Shown here: positions 45,909 through 53,184 of the stretch, piece after piece
How the letters are laid out: each line of letters opens with the position of its first letter
How positions within the stretch are numbered: the first letter of the stretch is position 1
NCBI GenBank assembly: GCA_020635055.1
Contig: JACKAN010000004.1
Span: forward strand, 124,001 to 188,000
Length of the DNA: 64,000 nucleotides
Reading direction: 5' to 3'
DNA from: Pseudobdellovibrionaceae bacterium
GTDB taxonomy: Bacteria > Bdellovibrionota > Bdellovibrionia > Bdellovibrionales > UBA1609
Translations under genes and position numbers: made by a program
Notes under the pieces: model-generated
Told to the model about the DNA's origin: nothing
What the model saw: only the letters and a program-made list of their open reading frames with translations
The model's database searches: none

Positions 45909-46259
45909 TCAAACTATTTTTTCAAAGTGAACCTTTTTAAAGCGCGTCCATACATTAACGCCGTCTAACAATAACTCCATGTCTTCAGCTGTTATTTCAA
46001 CTACAGAGTTTTCCACATGTTTCGGCCAGGAAAACTTTGAATCCTCTAAACGCTTTAGCCACAGGGCAAAGCCACTTTTGTCAAAATATAATATCTTCAT
46101 GTGTGTACGGCGCTTATTGGTGAAGACAAATAAAGAAGGTGCTTTTAAGTCTAACTTCATTTCAGTAGCAACGATAACACTCAATCCGTTGATACTTTTG
46201 CGCATATCCACAGGCACCTTGTGGATAAATATATTTTTAAACTCTGAAATAGCTCTCAT
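45909..46259 (-). CDS. tnpB: IS66-A Orf2 (TnpB) protein
   Basis: 116 residues, standard IS66 Orf2: IFIHKVPVDMRKSINGL, SLFVFTNKRRTHMKILYFDKSGFALWLKRLE and KFSWP. Intact, though the transposase of its element is destroyed, so it is now probably without function unless it acts in trans. Three bases separate it from orf1. The transposase GTG would follow 12 bases after the stop (45896). Confidence 0.93.
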   Translation of the reverse strand: MRAISEFKNIFIHKVPVDMRKSINGLSVIVATEMKLDLKAPSLFVFTNKRRTHMKILYFDKSGFALWLKRLEDSKFSWPKHVENSVVEITAEDMELLLDGVNVWTRFKKVHFEKIV

Positions 46260-46262
46260 AGG

Positions 46263-46538
46263 CTATTCCATTACTGACTTTACAAATTTAGCTAACCAAA
46301 CCGGATCAATATTGCCTCTAGATTTGGGCAATTTGGTTTCAACAATTTTAACTGGTGCAAACGATGAATGAGGTTTTTCTAATTTTTGTGGCTTTGGCTT
46401 ATAATTGCGGTAGTAACTAAATTTATGTTCAATTAAATTATTTTGCTCACAATATTTTTTAATACTTAGCCCTGATAACTTTTGTTTATCTATATGGGCC
46501 ATATACTCTTTACGTATTGGATTGGGTACTTCAGACAT
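46263..46538 (-). CDS. tnpA: IS66-A Orf1 (TnpA) protein
   Basis: 91 residues from the ATG at 46538, which has an ideal GGAGGATTTAAA before it; an upstream ATG at 46580 lacks one. The sequence begins MSEVPNPIRKEY and includes the helix-turn-helix-like stretch SGLSIKKYCEQNNLIEHKFSYYR typical of IS66 orf1. The right end of IS66-A lies about 80 bases upstream. Confidence 0.88.
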   Translation of the reverse strand: MSEVPNPIRKEYMAHIDKQKLSGLSIKKYCEQNNLIEHKFSYYRNYKPKPQKLEKPHSSFAPVKIVETKLPKSRGNIDPVWLAKFVKSVME

Positions 46539-46619
46539 TTTAAATCCTCCATCTTTAGTAGGGCGGATTTTAACAAGCAATTCATTTTTAGCAAACTATG
46601 GTAGCGATGAGGCGCTTAC

Positions 46620-46770
46620 GTGAAATCCACAGTGGCAATGAAGATGTTTGGGTAACGCTCAATTTTAGGGTTCAACCTTTCAAAAGCCATCAGAAAAATG
46701 AATTTACAAACAGTTCAAGCAGCACGTAAAGAAAAGAACAAGGGGATCTTCCCAATCAAGGATTGAGTTA
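46620..46770 (+). pseudogene. DDE transposase relic, right part
   Basis: Continuing from GFNKPN at 40210 after removal of IS66-A, the frame gives VKSTVAMKMFG, one stop codon (TAA, probably from CAA), then RSILGFNLSKAIRKMNLQTVQAA and ends KGIFPIKD-stop at about 46767. This is the normal end of the same transposase. The internal stop shows it had probably decayed independently of IS66-A. Confidence 0.65.
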
Positions 46771-46812
46771 TCCACAAAAGACCAGGTAAACAATAAAAAT
46801 ATTTGTGGATAA
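46768..46812. promoter_or_regulatory. Two perfect DnaA-box sequences in inverted orientation
   Basis: TTATCCACA at 46768-46776 and TGTGGATAA at 46804-46812 face each other with a 27-base spacer. They match the DnaA consensus exactly and form an 11-bp inverted repeat (TTATCCACAAA/TTTGTGGATAA). They sit just after the DDE transposase relic and may be part of its end rather than a real DnaA site. Confidence 0.35.
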
Positions 46813-46834
46813 CATATTGTTTTTAAAAATCAAA

Positions 46835-47037
46835 TCAGCGAACTTGCTCTAAATAGTAGTGGTGAGAGGCTATAATACTTCTAAAGTGCCTGTTGCCATA
46901 GGTTTGATTTATTCGACCAGTCACTTCATTAGTTTGTCTTGAAGTTTCTTTCATAAAGTTGGCCATTATTTCGCTGAGATTGGTGTGGGGGGTGATAGGG
47001 AAATTCATTTTTGTAATACGGCTTGAGGTCTTGGCAT
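46835..47037 (-). pseudogene. RAYT relic B: start and central fragment
   Basis: The ATG at 47037 begins MPRPQAVLQK and stops. One base shifted, MNFPITPHTNLSEIMANFMK and then NEVTGRINQTYGNRHFRS and HHYYLEQVR follow, which is the middle of a RAYT of the HUH superfamily, ending at 46835 where the DDE element was inserted. The HUH-containing part is deleted. Only the last codons remain at 39954-40002. Confidence 0.7.
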
Positions 47038-47145
47038 TTAGATAAGTGGTGCAGCCGATAATGCCAGCTAACTTCTAACCACAATCTACATAGGGTGATT
47101 ATATGCCGAGGTGCTGCCCGGATTCGGAACCTGGCACAATGTGTA

Positions 47146-47478
47146 CTAACTTATAAGATTACTCTTTATTTTAATTATATTATCTGTATTCAACTCACCC
47201 TCAATTATGGGATTTGCAAGTTTATAAATTGCTTCTTTGACTATATCTGAAGTTTTAATACATTCTCTAGACTCATTTAAATTTGCCCATTCCTCTAAAT
47301 GCTCTGATGCAATCTCTCCTTTTAAATATCTATCAAGAATCTTATTTAATATAGAAGTGGTTAGCTCAATGTCTTCATCTAAATCCCAAGAAAGTTTATT
47401 TACTTGTTTTTTTAAGTCTTCAATTGGTTTATTAAAATTTACTAAATCTTCTAAAACTGACTTATCATAATTAGTCAC
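47146..47478 (-). CDS. Probable immunity protein of a polymorphic toxin
   Basis: 110 residues, acidic and helical. The stretch ILNKILDRYLKGEIASEHLEEWANLNESRECI and a late IYKLANPIIEGELN resemble a family of small immunity-type proteins (pattern YL-x-GE-[IL]-x-x-E-x-LEEWAN). It lies directly behind the toxin remnant (eight-base gap), the usual toxin-immunity order. It is still open although the toxin is frameshifted. Its stop lies nine bases from the end of RAYT relic B. Confidence 0.6.
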   Translation of the reverse strand: MTNYDKSVLEDLVNFNKPIEDLKKQVNKLSWDLDEDIELTTSILNKILDRYLKGEIASEHLEEWANLNESRECIKTSDIVKEAIYKLANPIIEGELNTDNIIKIKSNLIS

Positions 47479-47486
47479 AATTTACC

Positions 47487-48220
47487 TCAATGCTGATCTA
47501 CAAAATCTCTAATTTTTTCTTTATCGTGTATAATATTGCCATTGGGGCCGAAAGTAGTCTTTGCATATTGAAGAGTTTCCCCAGTGGACGAGACTTGTTT
47601 TTCATATACAGCAAAGCTTCCAGGTACCTTTCCTGGCATAAAGCTTTGATATGATACTGACCCATTAGGCAATTGTCGAGTAATAGTTGGCGTAGATCCA
47701 TCAGGTAATTTTTTTTGAAATCGTTTTAAATTACTTAACTGAGACTCATTTAAACCAATTTTTTGAATTAATTTACCTAGAGATTTATCTGCATCTCCAA
47801 CTAGCTCAATTATTGTTTTCTCATTTACACCAGATTGCTTAAGCATCCATGAAGTTTCAATAGAAACTTTGTCTAACTTTTTTGGTATCACTCCAGCTTC
47901 ATCGAAAAGTCCTGTAAGCTTTGTAAATTCAACTATCTCCTTAGCTACTTCTCCAGCTTTACCGAGTTTAGCTTCATTTTTAACTAGTTCTCCAAGCTTA
48001 TCTACAACTTTAACAGTTCAAAACTTTTAGAGAACCACATAAAGTTGGATCTTTCATAATTACTTATTGCAATTGCCTTTTCAAATTTTTCATAATTTTT
48101 CTTTCTTGATGCTTCCACTTGTGCTGTTAAATCTCGGACTTCGCTCATCCAACTTCCCCAACTAGATTGAGAGTTAAAACAAATAAATAAAAATAAAAAT
48201 ATATATTTTTGATTTTTCAT
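47487..48220 (-). pseudogene. Secreted polymorphic-toxin-like protein, split by a one-base frameshift
   Basis: The first frame starts at the ATG 48220 with a signal peptide (KYIFLFLFICFNSQSSWG) and continues as a helical region to SFELLKL-stop at 48002. In another frame, VKVVDKLGELVKNEAKLGKAG continues without a start into the rest, ending QLPNGSVSYQSFMPGKVPGS, FAVYEKQV and GPNGNIIHDKEK. That C-terminal pattern is known from Rhs/WapA-like toxin tips (PG-x-VPGS-x-AVYEK ... KTTY-x-x-x-GNI-x-H-x-K-x-K). Adding one base near 48018-48025 fuses the frames into a ~245-residue secreted protein. An internal start at 47891 could still give the tip alone. Confidence 0.6.
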
Positions 48221-48807
48221 TACAGGGCAAACCTCATCACTCTTCGCATTCTTTCCATATATAACTTTGCTTTTAAAATTTCCCATTCCAACATTTTAAT
48301 TTCTGCACTTCTTATTTCATTTGTTTTATTTTCTCTATCTAAAGCGATCTCAGTTTCTCTCAGATCTTTATTGAGTTCTGCTATTCTTTTGGAAATCTCA
48401 GCAATTTTATGTTTGAATTTTGTTTTATTCTGTTGGGCTAATTTATTTACTGCATCTAAAGTGAGCTGAAGTTCTTTGAGCTTTTCTAATTTTACAGTTA
48501 GTTTTCTTACTGTTTTCTGATCTAAATCCATTTGAATTTCTTGGTTCAAAACTATCTCTCCATCCATAATAAAACCAAATTTTTTATTTAAACTAAAAAT
48601 AATTTGATCTAAAATTGCTAGAGCATCCTGACTGAGTTGTGATGCATAAGTTGTTTTAAACGAATACAGCAGTTGAAGAGTAAGTTCTTCATCAGTTTCT
48701 TCATTTGCATTAATGAGTTGCTTCGATAATTTTTTACTTATCTCTTCCTTAAAAAATTCAATTTGAACTTCTAAAATTAAAGTAGAATCTAATTCACTTG
48801 CTTTTGA
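48220..48807 (-). pseudogene. Truncated coiled-coil protein, 5' end lost at the RAYT relic
   Basis: The frame is open from 48807 to the TAA at 48220 (SKASELDSTLILEVQIEFF ... MRRVMRFAL) but has no ATG, GTG or TTG start before 48567. Residues after MDGEIVLNQEI form a long heptad-rich coiled coil (LTVKLEKLKELQLTLDAV ... ISKRIAELNKDLRE). It ends by overlapping the toxin ATG (TAATG), so it belonged to the same operon. The relic element starts eight bases beyond the open stretch, so the N-terminus was probably lost in that event. Confidence 0.6.
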
Positions 48808-48815
48808 TTACGCCA

Positions 48816-49120
48816 GTGCCAGGTTCCGAATCCGGGTCACAGCATGTCAAATTCTAGGCGATGAGGCCGCTTAGTACTTTTATCTTTAGCGATTTGAAAT
48901 TTAGATTTTATCATCGCGTTTCCTACTGTTATCCAATCATCAGGATTCGGGTTGGAGTTTAACCAACAAAGTGCTCCCTCGATATAAGAAAAAAGAGTGT
49001 CATCTTTAGGTCTTGGCATTTTAGATAAGTGGTGCAACCGATCTTGCCAATTAAATTCTAAGCACAATCTAGATAGTGTGATTATATGCCGAGGTGCGGC
49101 CCGGATTCGGAACCTGGCAC
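48816..49120. mobile_element. RAYT-type relic element (copy A), 305 bp with inverted ends, at the radA stop
   Basis: Left end GTGCCAGGTTCCGAATCCGG (48816) and right end its exact complement (ending 49120): 21 bases are shared. Inside, on the minus strand, a 60-codon frame (49019-48837) joins MPRPK directly to the C-terminal end of a RAYT, so it is an internal-deletion derivative of the same family as copy B. Its right end overlaps six bases (TGGCAC) with radA's own sequence; radA now runs 46 bases into it. Confidence 0.8.
48837..49019 (-). pseudogene. Internally deleted RAYT gene (60 codons)
   Basis: The frame starts MPRPKDDTLFSYIEGALCW and continues LNSNPNPDDWITVGNAM, ending in KDKSTKRPHRLEFDML. 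The end matches copy B (TKRSHRLESDLL). RAYT C-terminal tails have this WLN-x-x-P-x-x-x-DDW pattern. The HUH and Tyr parts are missing, so no activity is expected; the element would depend on a full-length RAYT elsewhere for any movement. Confidence 0.65.
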
Positions 49121-50490
49121 AAAGTGTTGGCGAGTTCGCGCACATTTTTAACATACAATAATTTTATATTTTTGTTTTCCCCTTTAACATGCTTTTTGTT
49201 GGATTCGGGCAAGACAAAATATTTAAATCCTAATTTCTCTGCTTCCTTTACACGATCGGCAGCAAAGCTGACTCCGCGAATTTCTCCAGTTAAGCCTAGC
49301 TCTCCAGCAAAAGCCAAGTTGGGATGGAGCTGTATTTTTTTATGGGAAGAAATTAAAGCAGATGCAATAGCAACATCAGCTGCCGGTTCGTTGAGTTTTA
49401 GACCACCAACTACATTTACATACACATCCGATTGATTCAAATCCATATCTAAGTGTTTATGTAAAACGGCAATTAACAAATGAACACGATTGATATCAAA
49501 GCCCAACGAAGTTCTTCTTGGAAAAGTTGTAGGAGTAGGAGTGCTAAGAGCTTGGACCTCGCATAAAAGTGGGCGTGTGCCCTCGATAGCAGAAAAAATA
49601 CTGGAGCCCAAGGCCCCATGATTGCGTTCTTCAAGGAAGATTTCCGAGGGGTTGCTCACTTCCAATAGGCCAGAGGAATCCATTTGAAAAACACCCAATT
49701 CATTAGTCGCACCAAAACGATTTTTTAAAGCCCTTAGAAGTCTATACTGATGATTGCTGTCGCCCTCAAAAGACAATACGGTATCTACCATGTGCTCTAG
49801 CACTTTGGGACCAGCAATATTTCCCTCTTTTGTAACATGACCGACTAGAAATATGGCGAGTCCATCACCCTTAGCTAAACCCATTAAGTGGCTGGCGCAT
49901 TCACGAACTTGGGATACGGAACCTGGCGCAGATTGCAATTCGCTCAAATAAACTGTTTGTATGGAATCAACAATTAATACTTTGGGTTTTTCTATTTTAG
50001 ATATTTGAATGATATTCTCTAATTGACTTTCAGCGGCTAAAAGTAAATTTTCAGATTTAACGCCTAATCTTTGAGCACGCAGTGCGCTTTGTTCTACACT
50101 TTCTTCGCCAGATACATACAACACTTTAATGTCATTCTGCGCCAAACGACCTGCCACCTGTAATAATAAAGTGCTTTTACCAATACCTGGATCTCCGCCA
50201 AGTAGTAAATAACTACCAGGCACAATGCCACCACCCAAAACACGATCTAACTCTGCCATTCCTGAAGGCCAACGGAAGTGCAATTTGCTTTCGACTACAT
50301 CTGTTGCTGGTACGACTCTAACTTTGAGTCCTTCATCGGCAACGGACCAGCCTCGCCCTTTAGCGGCAGGTTTTGCCACAATTTCTTCAACATATGTATT
50401 CCATTTCTCACAACTTCGACACTGACCTTCCCAACGGGGAGAGTGATGTCCACATTCCTGACAAACGTATTGAGTTTTTTGCTTAGCCAT
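49069..50490 (-). CDS. radA: DNA repair protein RadA, with a replaced C-terminus
   Basis: 473 residues. A zinc finger (YVCQECGHHSP ... CRSCEKW), RecA-like core with Walker A GDPGIGKSTLLLQ, Walker B VLIVDSIQT, the RadA KNRFG motif, and a Lon-protease-like C-terminal domain (DVAIASALISS, FAGELGLTGEIR). RadA drives branch migration in recombination. The normal end NVRELANTLC is followed by QVPNPGRTSAYNHTI from the RAYT relic; the displaced copy at 30941 suggests the original ending was QPKVN. The change affects only the last few residues, so function is probably kept. Confidence 0.95.
   Translation of the reverse strand: MAKQKTQYVCQECGHHSPRWEGQCRSCEKWNTYVEEIVAKPAAKGRGWSVADEGLKVRVVPATDVVESKLHFRWPSGMAELDRVLGGGIVPGSYLLLGGDPGIGKSTLLLQVAGRLAQNDIKVLYVSGEESVEQSALRAQRLGVKSENLLLAAESQLENIIQISKIEKPKVLIVDSIQTVYLSELQSAPGSVSQVRECASHLMGLAKGDGLAIFLVGHVTKEGNIAGPKVLEHMVDTVLSFEGDSNHQYRLLRALKNRFGATNELGVFQMDSSGLLEVSNPSEIFLEERNHGALGSSIFSAIEGTRPLLCEVQALSTPTPTTFPRRTSLGFDINRVHLLIAVLHKHLDMDLNQSDVYVNVVGGLKLNEPAADVAIASALISSHKKIQLHPNLAFAGELGLTGEIRGVSFAADRVKEAEKLGFKYFVLPESNKKHVKGENKNIKLLYVKNVRELANTLCQVPNPGRTSAYNHTI
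49115..49199. repeat. Right direct repeat of the island, within radA
   Basis: Partner of 30941-31025 (83 of 85 identical, same orientation). It encodes the last RadA residues before the junction, HVKGENKN through NVRELANTLC. Left of 49115 the sequence belongs to the RAYT relic; right of 49199 radA continues normally, whereas the left copy diverges there into wecB. Confidence 0.85.
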
Positions 50491-50592
50491 TTATTTCGTA
50501 TAGCACAATAATTCCATTCTGGTCTCGAAAAATTTGGTATTTTAGTTATAATAATAAGATGTCCGTCATTCGGCGGTAGGGGTGGGGTAAGA

Positions 50593-52986
50593 GTGTATAA
50601 AATCAGCCAAGGTTGGCGGATTCTTATTGCTATATTATTTTTGGCGGAGTTGGCTCATGCTGACTTTATGCGCTCACAAGGTTTAATTCAAAATCAACAA
50701 TGGCATGAAGCCTCACAAAGTTTACAAAATTTAAAAGACGAAAATTTATCAGAAGAAGATCAAGGCTTAAAGTATTTTGCATTGGGAGTGGTATCAGGAG
50801 AATTGCAAAAATGGTCTGAGGCCGAATTTTATTTTAATATCAGTTTAGAAAAAAACAAAAAAATGGAAGCACACAATGCCTTTGAATTGGCGAAAATATT
50901 TCTTTCAAAAAATGAATTGGATAAAGCCCAGACATTATTAGAAAAAGTAAAAAGCATAGGCACTAATCGCAATTTGCAAAATGAATCCCTGATGATGCTC
51001 AGTGAAATTCAAATGAAAAAATCTCAATGGAATTCAGCTTTTCAAAATTTAGTTAGACTCGAGCGCCGTTGGCGTGGAGAAGAGGAACACCCCATTGTTA
51101 TCTGGCGCTTAATAGAAGTTGAAATTGAAAGAAATCGCAAATGGCGAGCTTGCCGCTGGGCTAGAAAGCTTTATTCTACTTATCCTTCTCAACCGATTAT
51201 ATATGATTGGGGTATCGATCTTGCTAGAAATAAAGTGAAAGGCAAAGCTTTGGGATGCTTAGCTTCAGAGTACGATGTGACTTCACGTATGAGACGTTGG
51301 CATTGGGCTGGAGAACCAGACAGAGCCCGCCGAGAATTGGAAGAACTTAAAAAGAACATGAAAGGGGGTCCACAATTTGAAATTGACGACATCATGGCAA
51401 AAAATTTAATACATGAAGGATTTGCTGGCGAGGCTGTTGAGACTTTGCTTCCATACTATGATAAAAAACACAAAGATTTTGATTATCTTATGAGTTTGGC
51501 GAGTGCAGCAGCTCGGAGTGGTGAGTATCAAACCGCAGTAGGAGCCTATTACAAAGCCCATAAACTTCGCCCAAAAGATAGAAAGGGTCGAGAAGCTTTA
51601 TTTAGAGCCGCTTTTTTAAGTTATCAGTTTCAAGATTATGATGGTGCTACCAGAAAGTTTCAGGAACTCATTCAGCTTTATAATAAATCTGGATTAAGTC
51701 GAGATGCTCAATGGCATTTAGCTTGGATTCGCTACCTAAAAGGCGATTATAAAGGAGCGATTTCGAGTTTTTCAGAAATTCAAGAATTAAAAAAGAAAAA
51801 TCGAAGAGTGTGGTCTAAATTTCCAGAAGAGAAAATTCGTTATTGGTTAGCCATGAGTTATATGAAAATGGAAGATTACCCTAGTGCCCGTACAATTTTT
51901 TCCGAACTCATGCAAGATGGATTAATGAGTTTTTATAGTCAATCTGCGGCAGTGAGATTTTCAAGTTTACCTGTGGAAAATTCGCAAGCCACCCTTATGG
52001 ACAGTTCAACAAAAAAAGTGGCTCGGCTGCCGGCGAGTGCCTTTAGTGATAAAGTAGAGAATAACAATCAAGAAGAAAGTGAAGAGGAAGAAAGTGAAGA
52101 GAGCTTAACCGATTTTGAAGAGGTCGTGACTACAGGAGAAGAAGAGGCTGAAAGCACAGCAGACAATGAGGAAAAGCCTGTTTCAGTTAAAGACCCCAAG
52201 CTCCGAGAAAATTTTGAAAGGGCTCAAGACTTTGTACGCCTAGGAATGTTTGATCGCGCCCGTTGGGAATATTATGAAGTCGAAAGAAAAACACGTAACA
52301 AAGACTATCTTTTACTTTTAATGAAAGCTTATGAAGAAATCAATTCTTACCATCGCTCAGCTTATATAGGGCAAATATTTTTTACAACGCCCAGAGAGCG
52401 CTATGAAATGGATAGCGTTAAGTTTTTATGGAAACACACTTATCCTCTGGCTTATAAAGAGCAAGTTCAAAAGTACTCAACAGAATTTGCGGTGCCTCAA
52501 GAATTTATATGGAGTATTATGAGAGCGGAGAGCCTATATCGTCCATTTATTGTTTCTCCGGTAGGGGCACAAGGTCTTATGCAAATCATGCCCAATACAG
52601 GCACACAAGTTTCACGTCTTTTAGGTGATAATACTTTCCAAGTAAAAAAGCTAAAGGAACCTGAAACCAATATTAAATTAGGATCTCGTTATCTTATGAG
52701 ATTGCTGCAAAAATTTGAGGGGAGTATACCTTTGGCAGCGGCGGCTTACAATGCGGGTCCTCATCGTGTTGAAAGTTGGATTTCATCTTTTGGCAACTTG
52801 GAAATGGATGAGTTTATTGAACACATTCCCTTTGTTGAAACTAGAAATTATGTCAAAAAAGTCACTCAATATTTTGGTGTATACTCAAAGGTTTACCAAA
52901 AAAATACTCAATCTCTAAAATGGCTAAATCAATTGGTTCCCGTGCGCATGGAAAGAAAACCAGCACAAAGGGAATCCTGGGACTAA
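50593..52986 (+). CDS. Soluble lytic transglycosylase-like protein with TPR region
   Basis: 797 residues, GTG start after GGTGGGGTAAGA. A signal peptide (WRILIAILFLAELAHA) is followed by a long TPR-like helical region (~25-460), an acidic low-complexity linker (~495-530, EESEEEESEES) and a C-terminal SLT domain: IMRAESLYRP with catalytic E646, GAQGLMQIMPNT and AAYNAGPHRVESW. Slt enzymes cut the glycan strand of peptidoglycan with 1,6-anhydro ring formation. It resembles Slt70 in layout. The gene is divergent from radA. Confidence 0.92.
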   Translation: MYKISQGWRILIAILFLAELAHADFMRSQGLIQNQQWHEASQSLQNLKDENLSEEDQGLKYFALGVVSGELQKWSEAEFYFNISLEKNKKMEAHNAFELAKIFLSKNELDKAQTLLEKVKSIGTNRNLQNESLMMLSEIQMKKSQWNSAFQNLVRLERRWRGEEEHPIVIWRLIEVEIERNRKWRACRWARKLYSTYPSQPIIYDWGIDLARNKVKGKALGCLASEYDVTSRMRRWHWAGEPDRARRELEELKKNMKGGPQFEIDDIMAKNLIHEGFAGEAVETLLPYYDKKHKDFDYLMSLASAAARSGEYQTAVGAYYKAHKLRPKDRKGREALFRAAFLSYQFQDYDGATRKFQELIQLYNKSGLSRDAQWHLAWIRYLKGDYKGAISSFSEIQELKKKNRRVWSKFPEEKIRYWLAMSYMKMEDYPSARTIFSELMQDGLMSFYSQSAAVRFSSLPVENSQATLMDSSTKKVARLPASAFSDKVENNNQEESEEEESEESLTDFEEVVTTGEEEAESTADNEEKPVSVKDPKLRENFERAQDFVRLGMFDRARWEYYEVERKTRNKDYLLLLMKAYEEINSYHRSAYIGQIFFTTPRERYEMDSVKFLWKHTYPLAYKEQVQKYSTEFAVPQEFIWSIMRAESLYRPFIVSPVGAQGLMQIMPNTGTQVSRLLGDNTFQVKKLKEPETNIKLGSRYLMRLLQKFEGSIPLAAAAYNAGPHRVESWISSFGNLEMDEFIEHIPFVETRNYVKKVTQYFGVYSKVYQKNTQSLKWLNQLVPVRMERKPAQRESWD

Positions 52987-53184
52987 TTCCTGCCTCAAAA
53001 CAGATCAATGCAACGCGCAATGGCTGTTTGCTTTTTGATCTAGATCTCCTATCCGAACTCAATTTGGTGCCATTTTGGTGATTTGAAATTGTTAATAAAT
53101 ACACAGTACTTGGATTTGCTTATCACTTGTTGACTGATAGCAAAACAACCCCTAAAAAATGAATTCCATCAAAGGGGTGTAATC

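Larger units (their letters stand above)
40219..46619. mobile_element. IS66-family element A (outer), with exact ends and 8-bp target duplication
   Basis: The left end starts GTAAGCGCTTTATCGCGACC at 40219; the complement of the right end reads GTAAGCGCCTCATCGCTACC up to 46619. The flanks are the same 8 bases, GTGAAATC, at 40211-40218 and 46620-46627, the duplication length of IS66. On the minus strand it carries orf1 (46263-46538), orf2 (45909-46259) and the transposase, which is split by IS66-B and IS110. Excising it rejoins the host transposase frame NVKS-TVAMKMFG. Confidence 0.93.
39933..47137. mobile_element. RAYT-type relic element (copy B), now swollen to 7.2 kb by nested insertions
   Basis: Left end GTGCCAGGTTCCGAATC at 39933 and its inverted copy ending at 47137 match the ends of the small relic at 48816-49120. 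Between them, on the minus strand, lie the start (MPRPQ, 47037), middle (46835-47037) and last ~14 codons (TKRSHRLESDLL-stop, ending at 39954) of a RAYT gene. Everything else is later insertion: a DDE transposase relic, IS66-A, IS66-B and IS110. No target duplication is apparent at the outer ends. Confidence 0.75.

Noticed and set aside
46768..46812. Replication origin
   Set aside because: Only two boxes, no AT-rich unwinding region or dnaA/dnaN nearby, and the setting is a transposon remnant.
48837..49154. A 105-residue frame starting at 49154 across the relic and radA end
   Set aside because: Its first 45 codons are antisense to radA and cross the element end; only the part from 49019 matches a RAYT tail.
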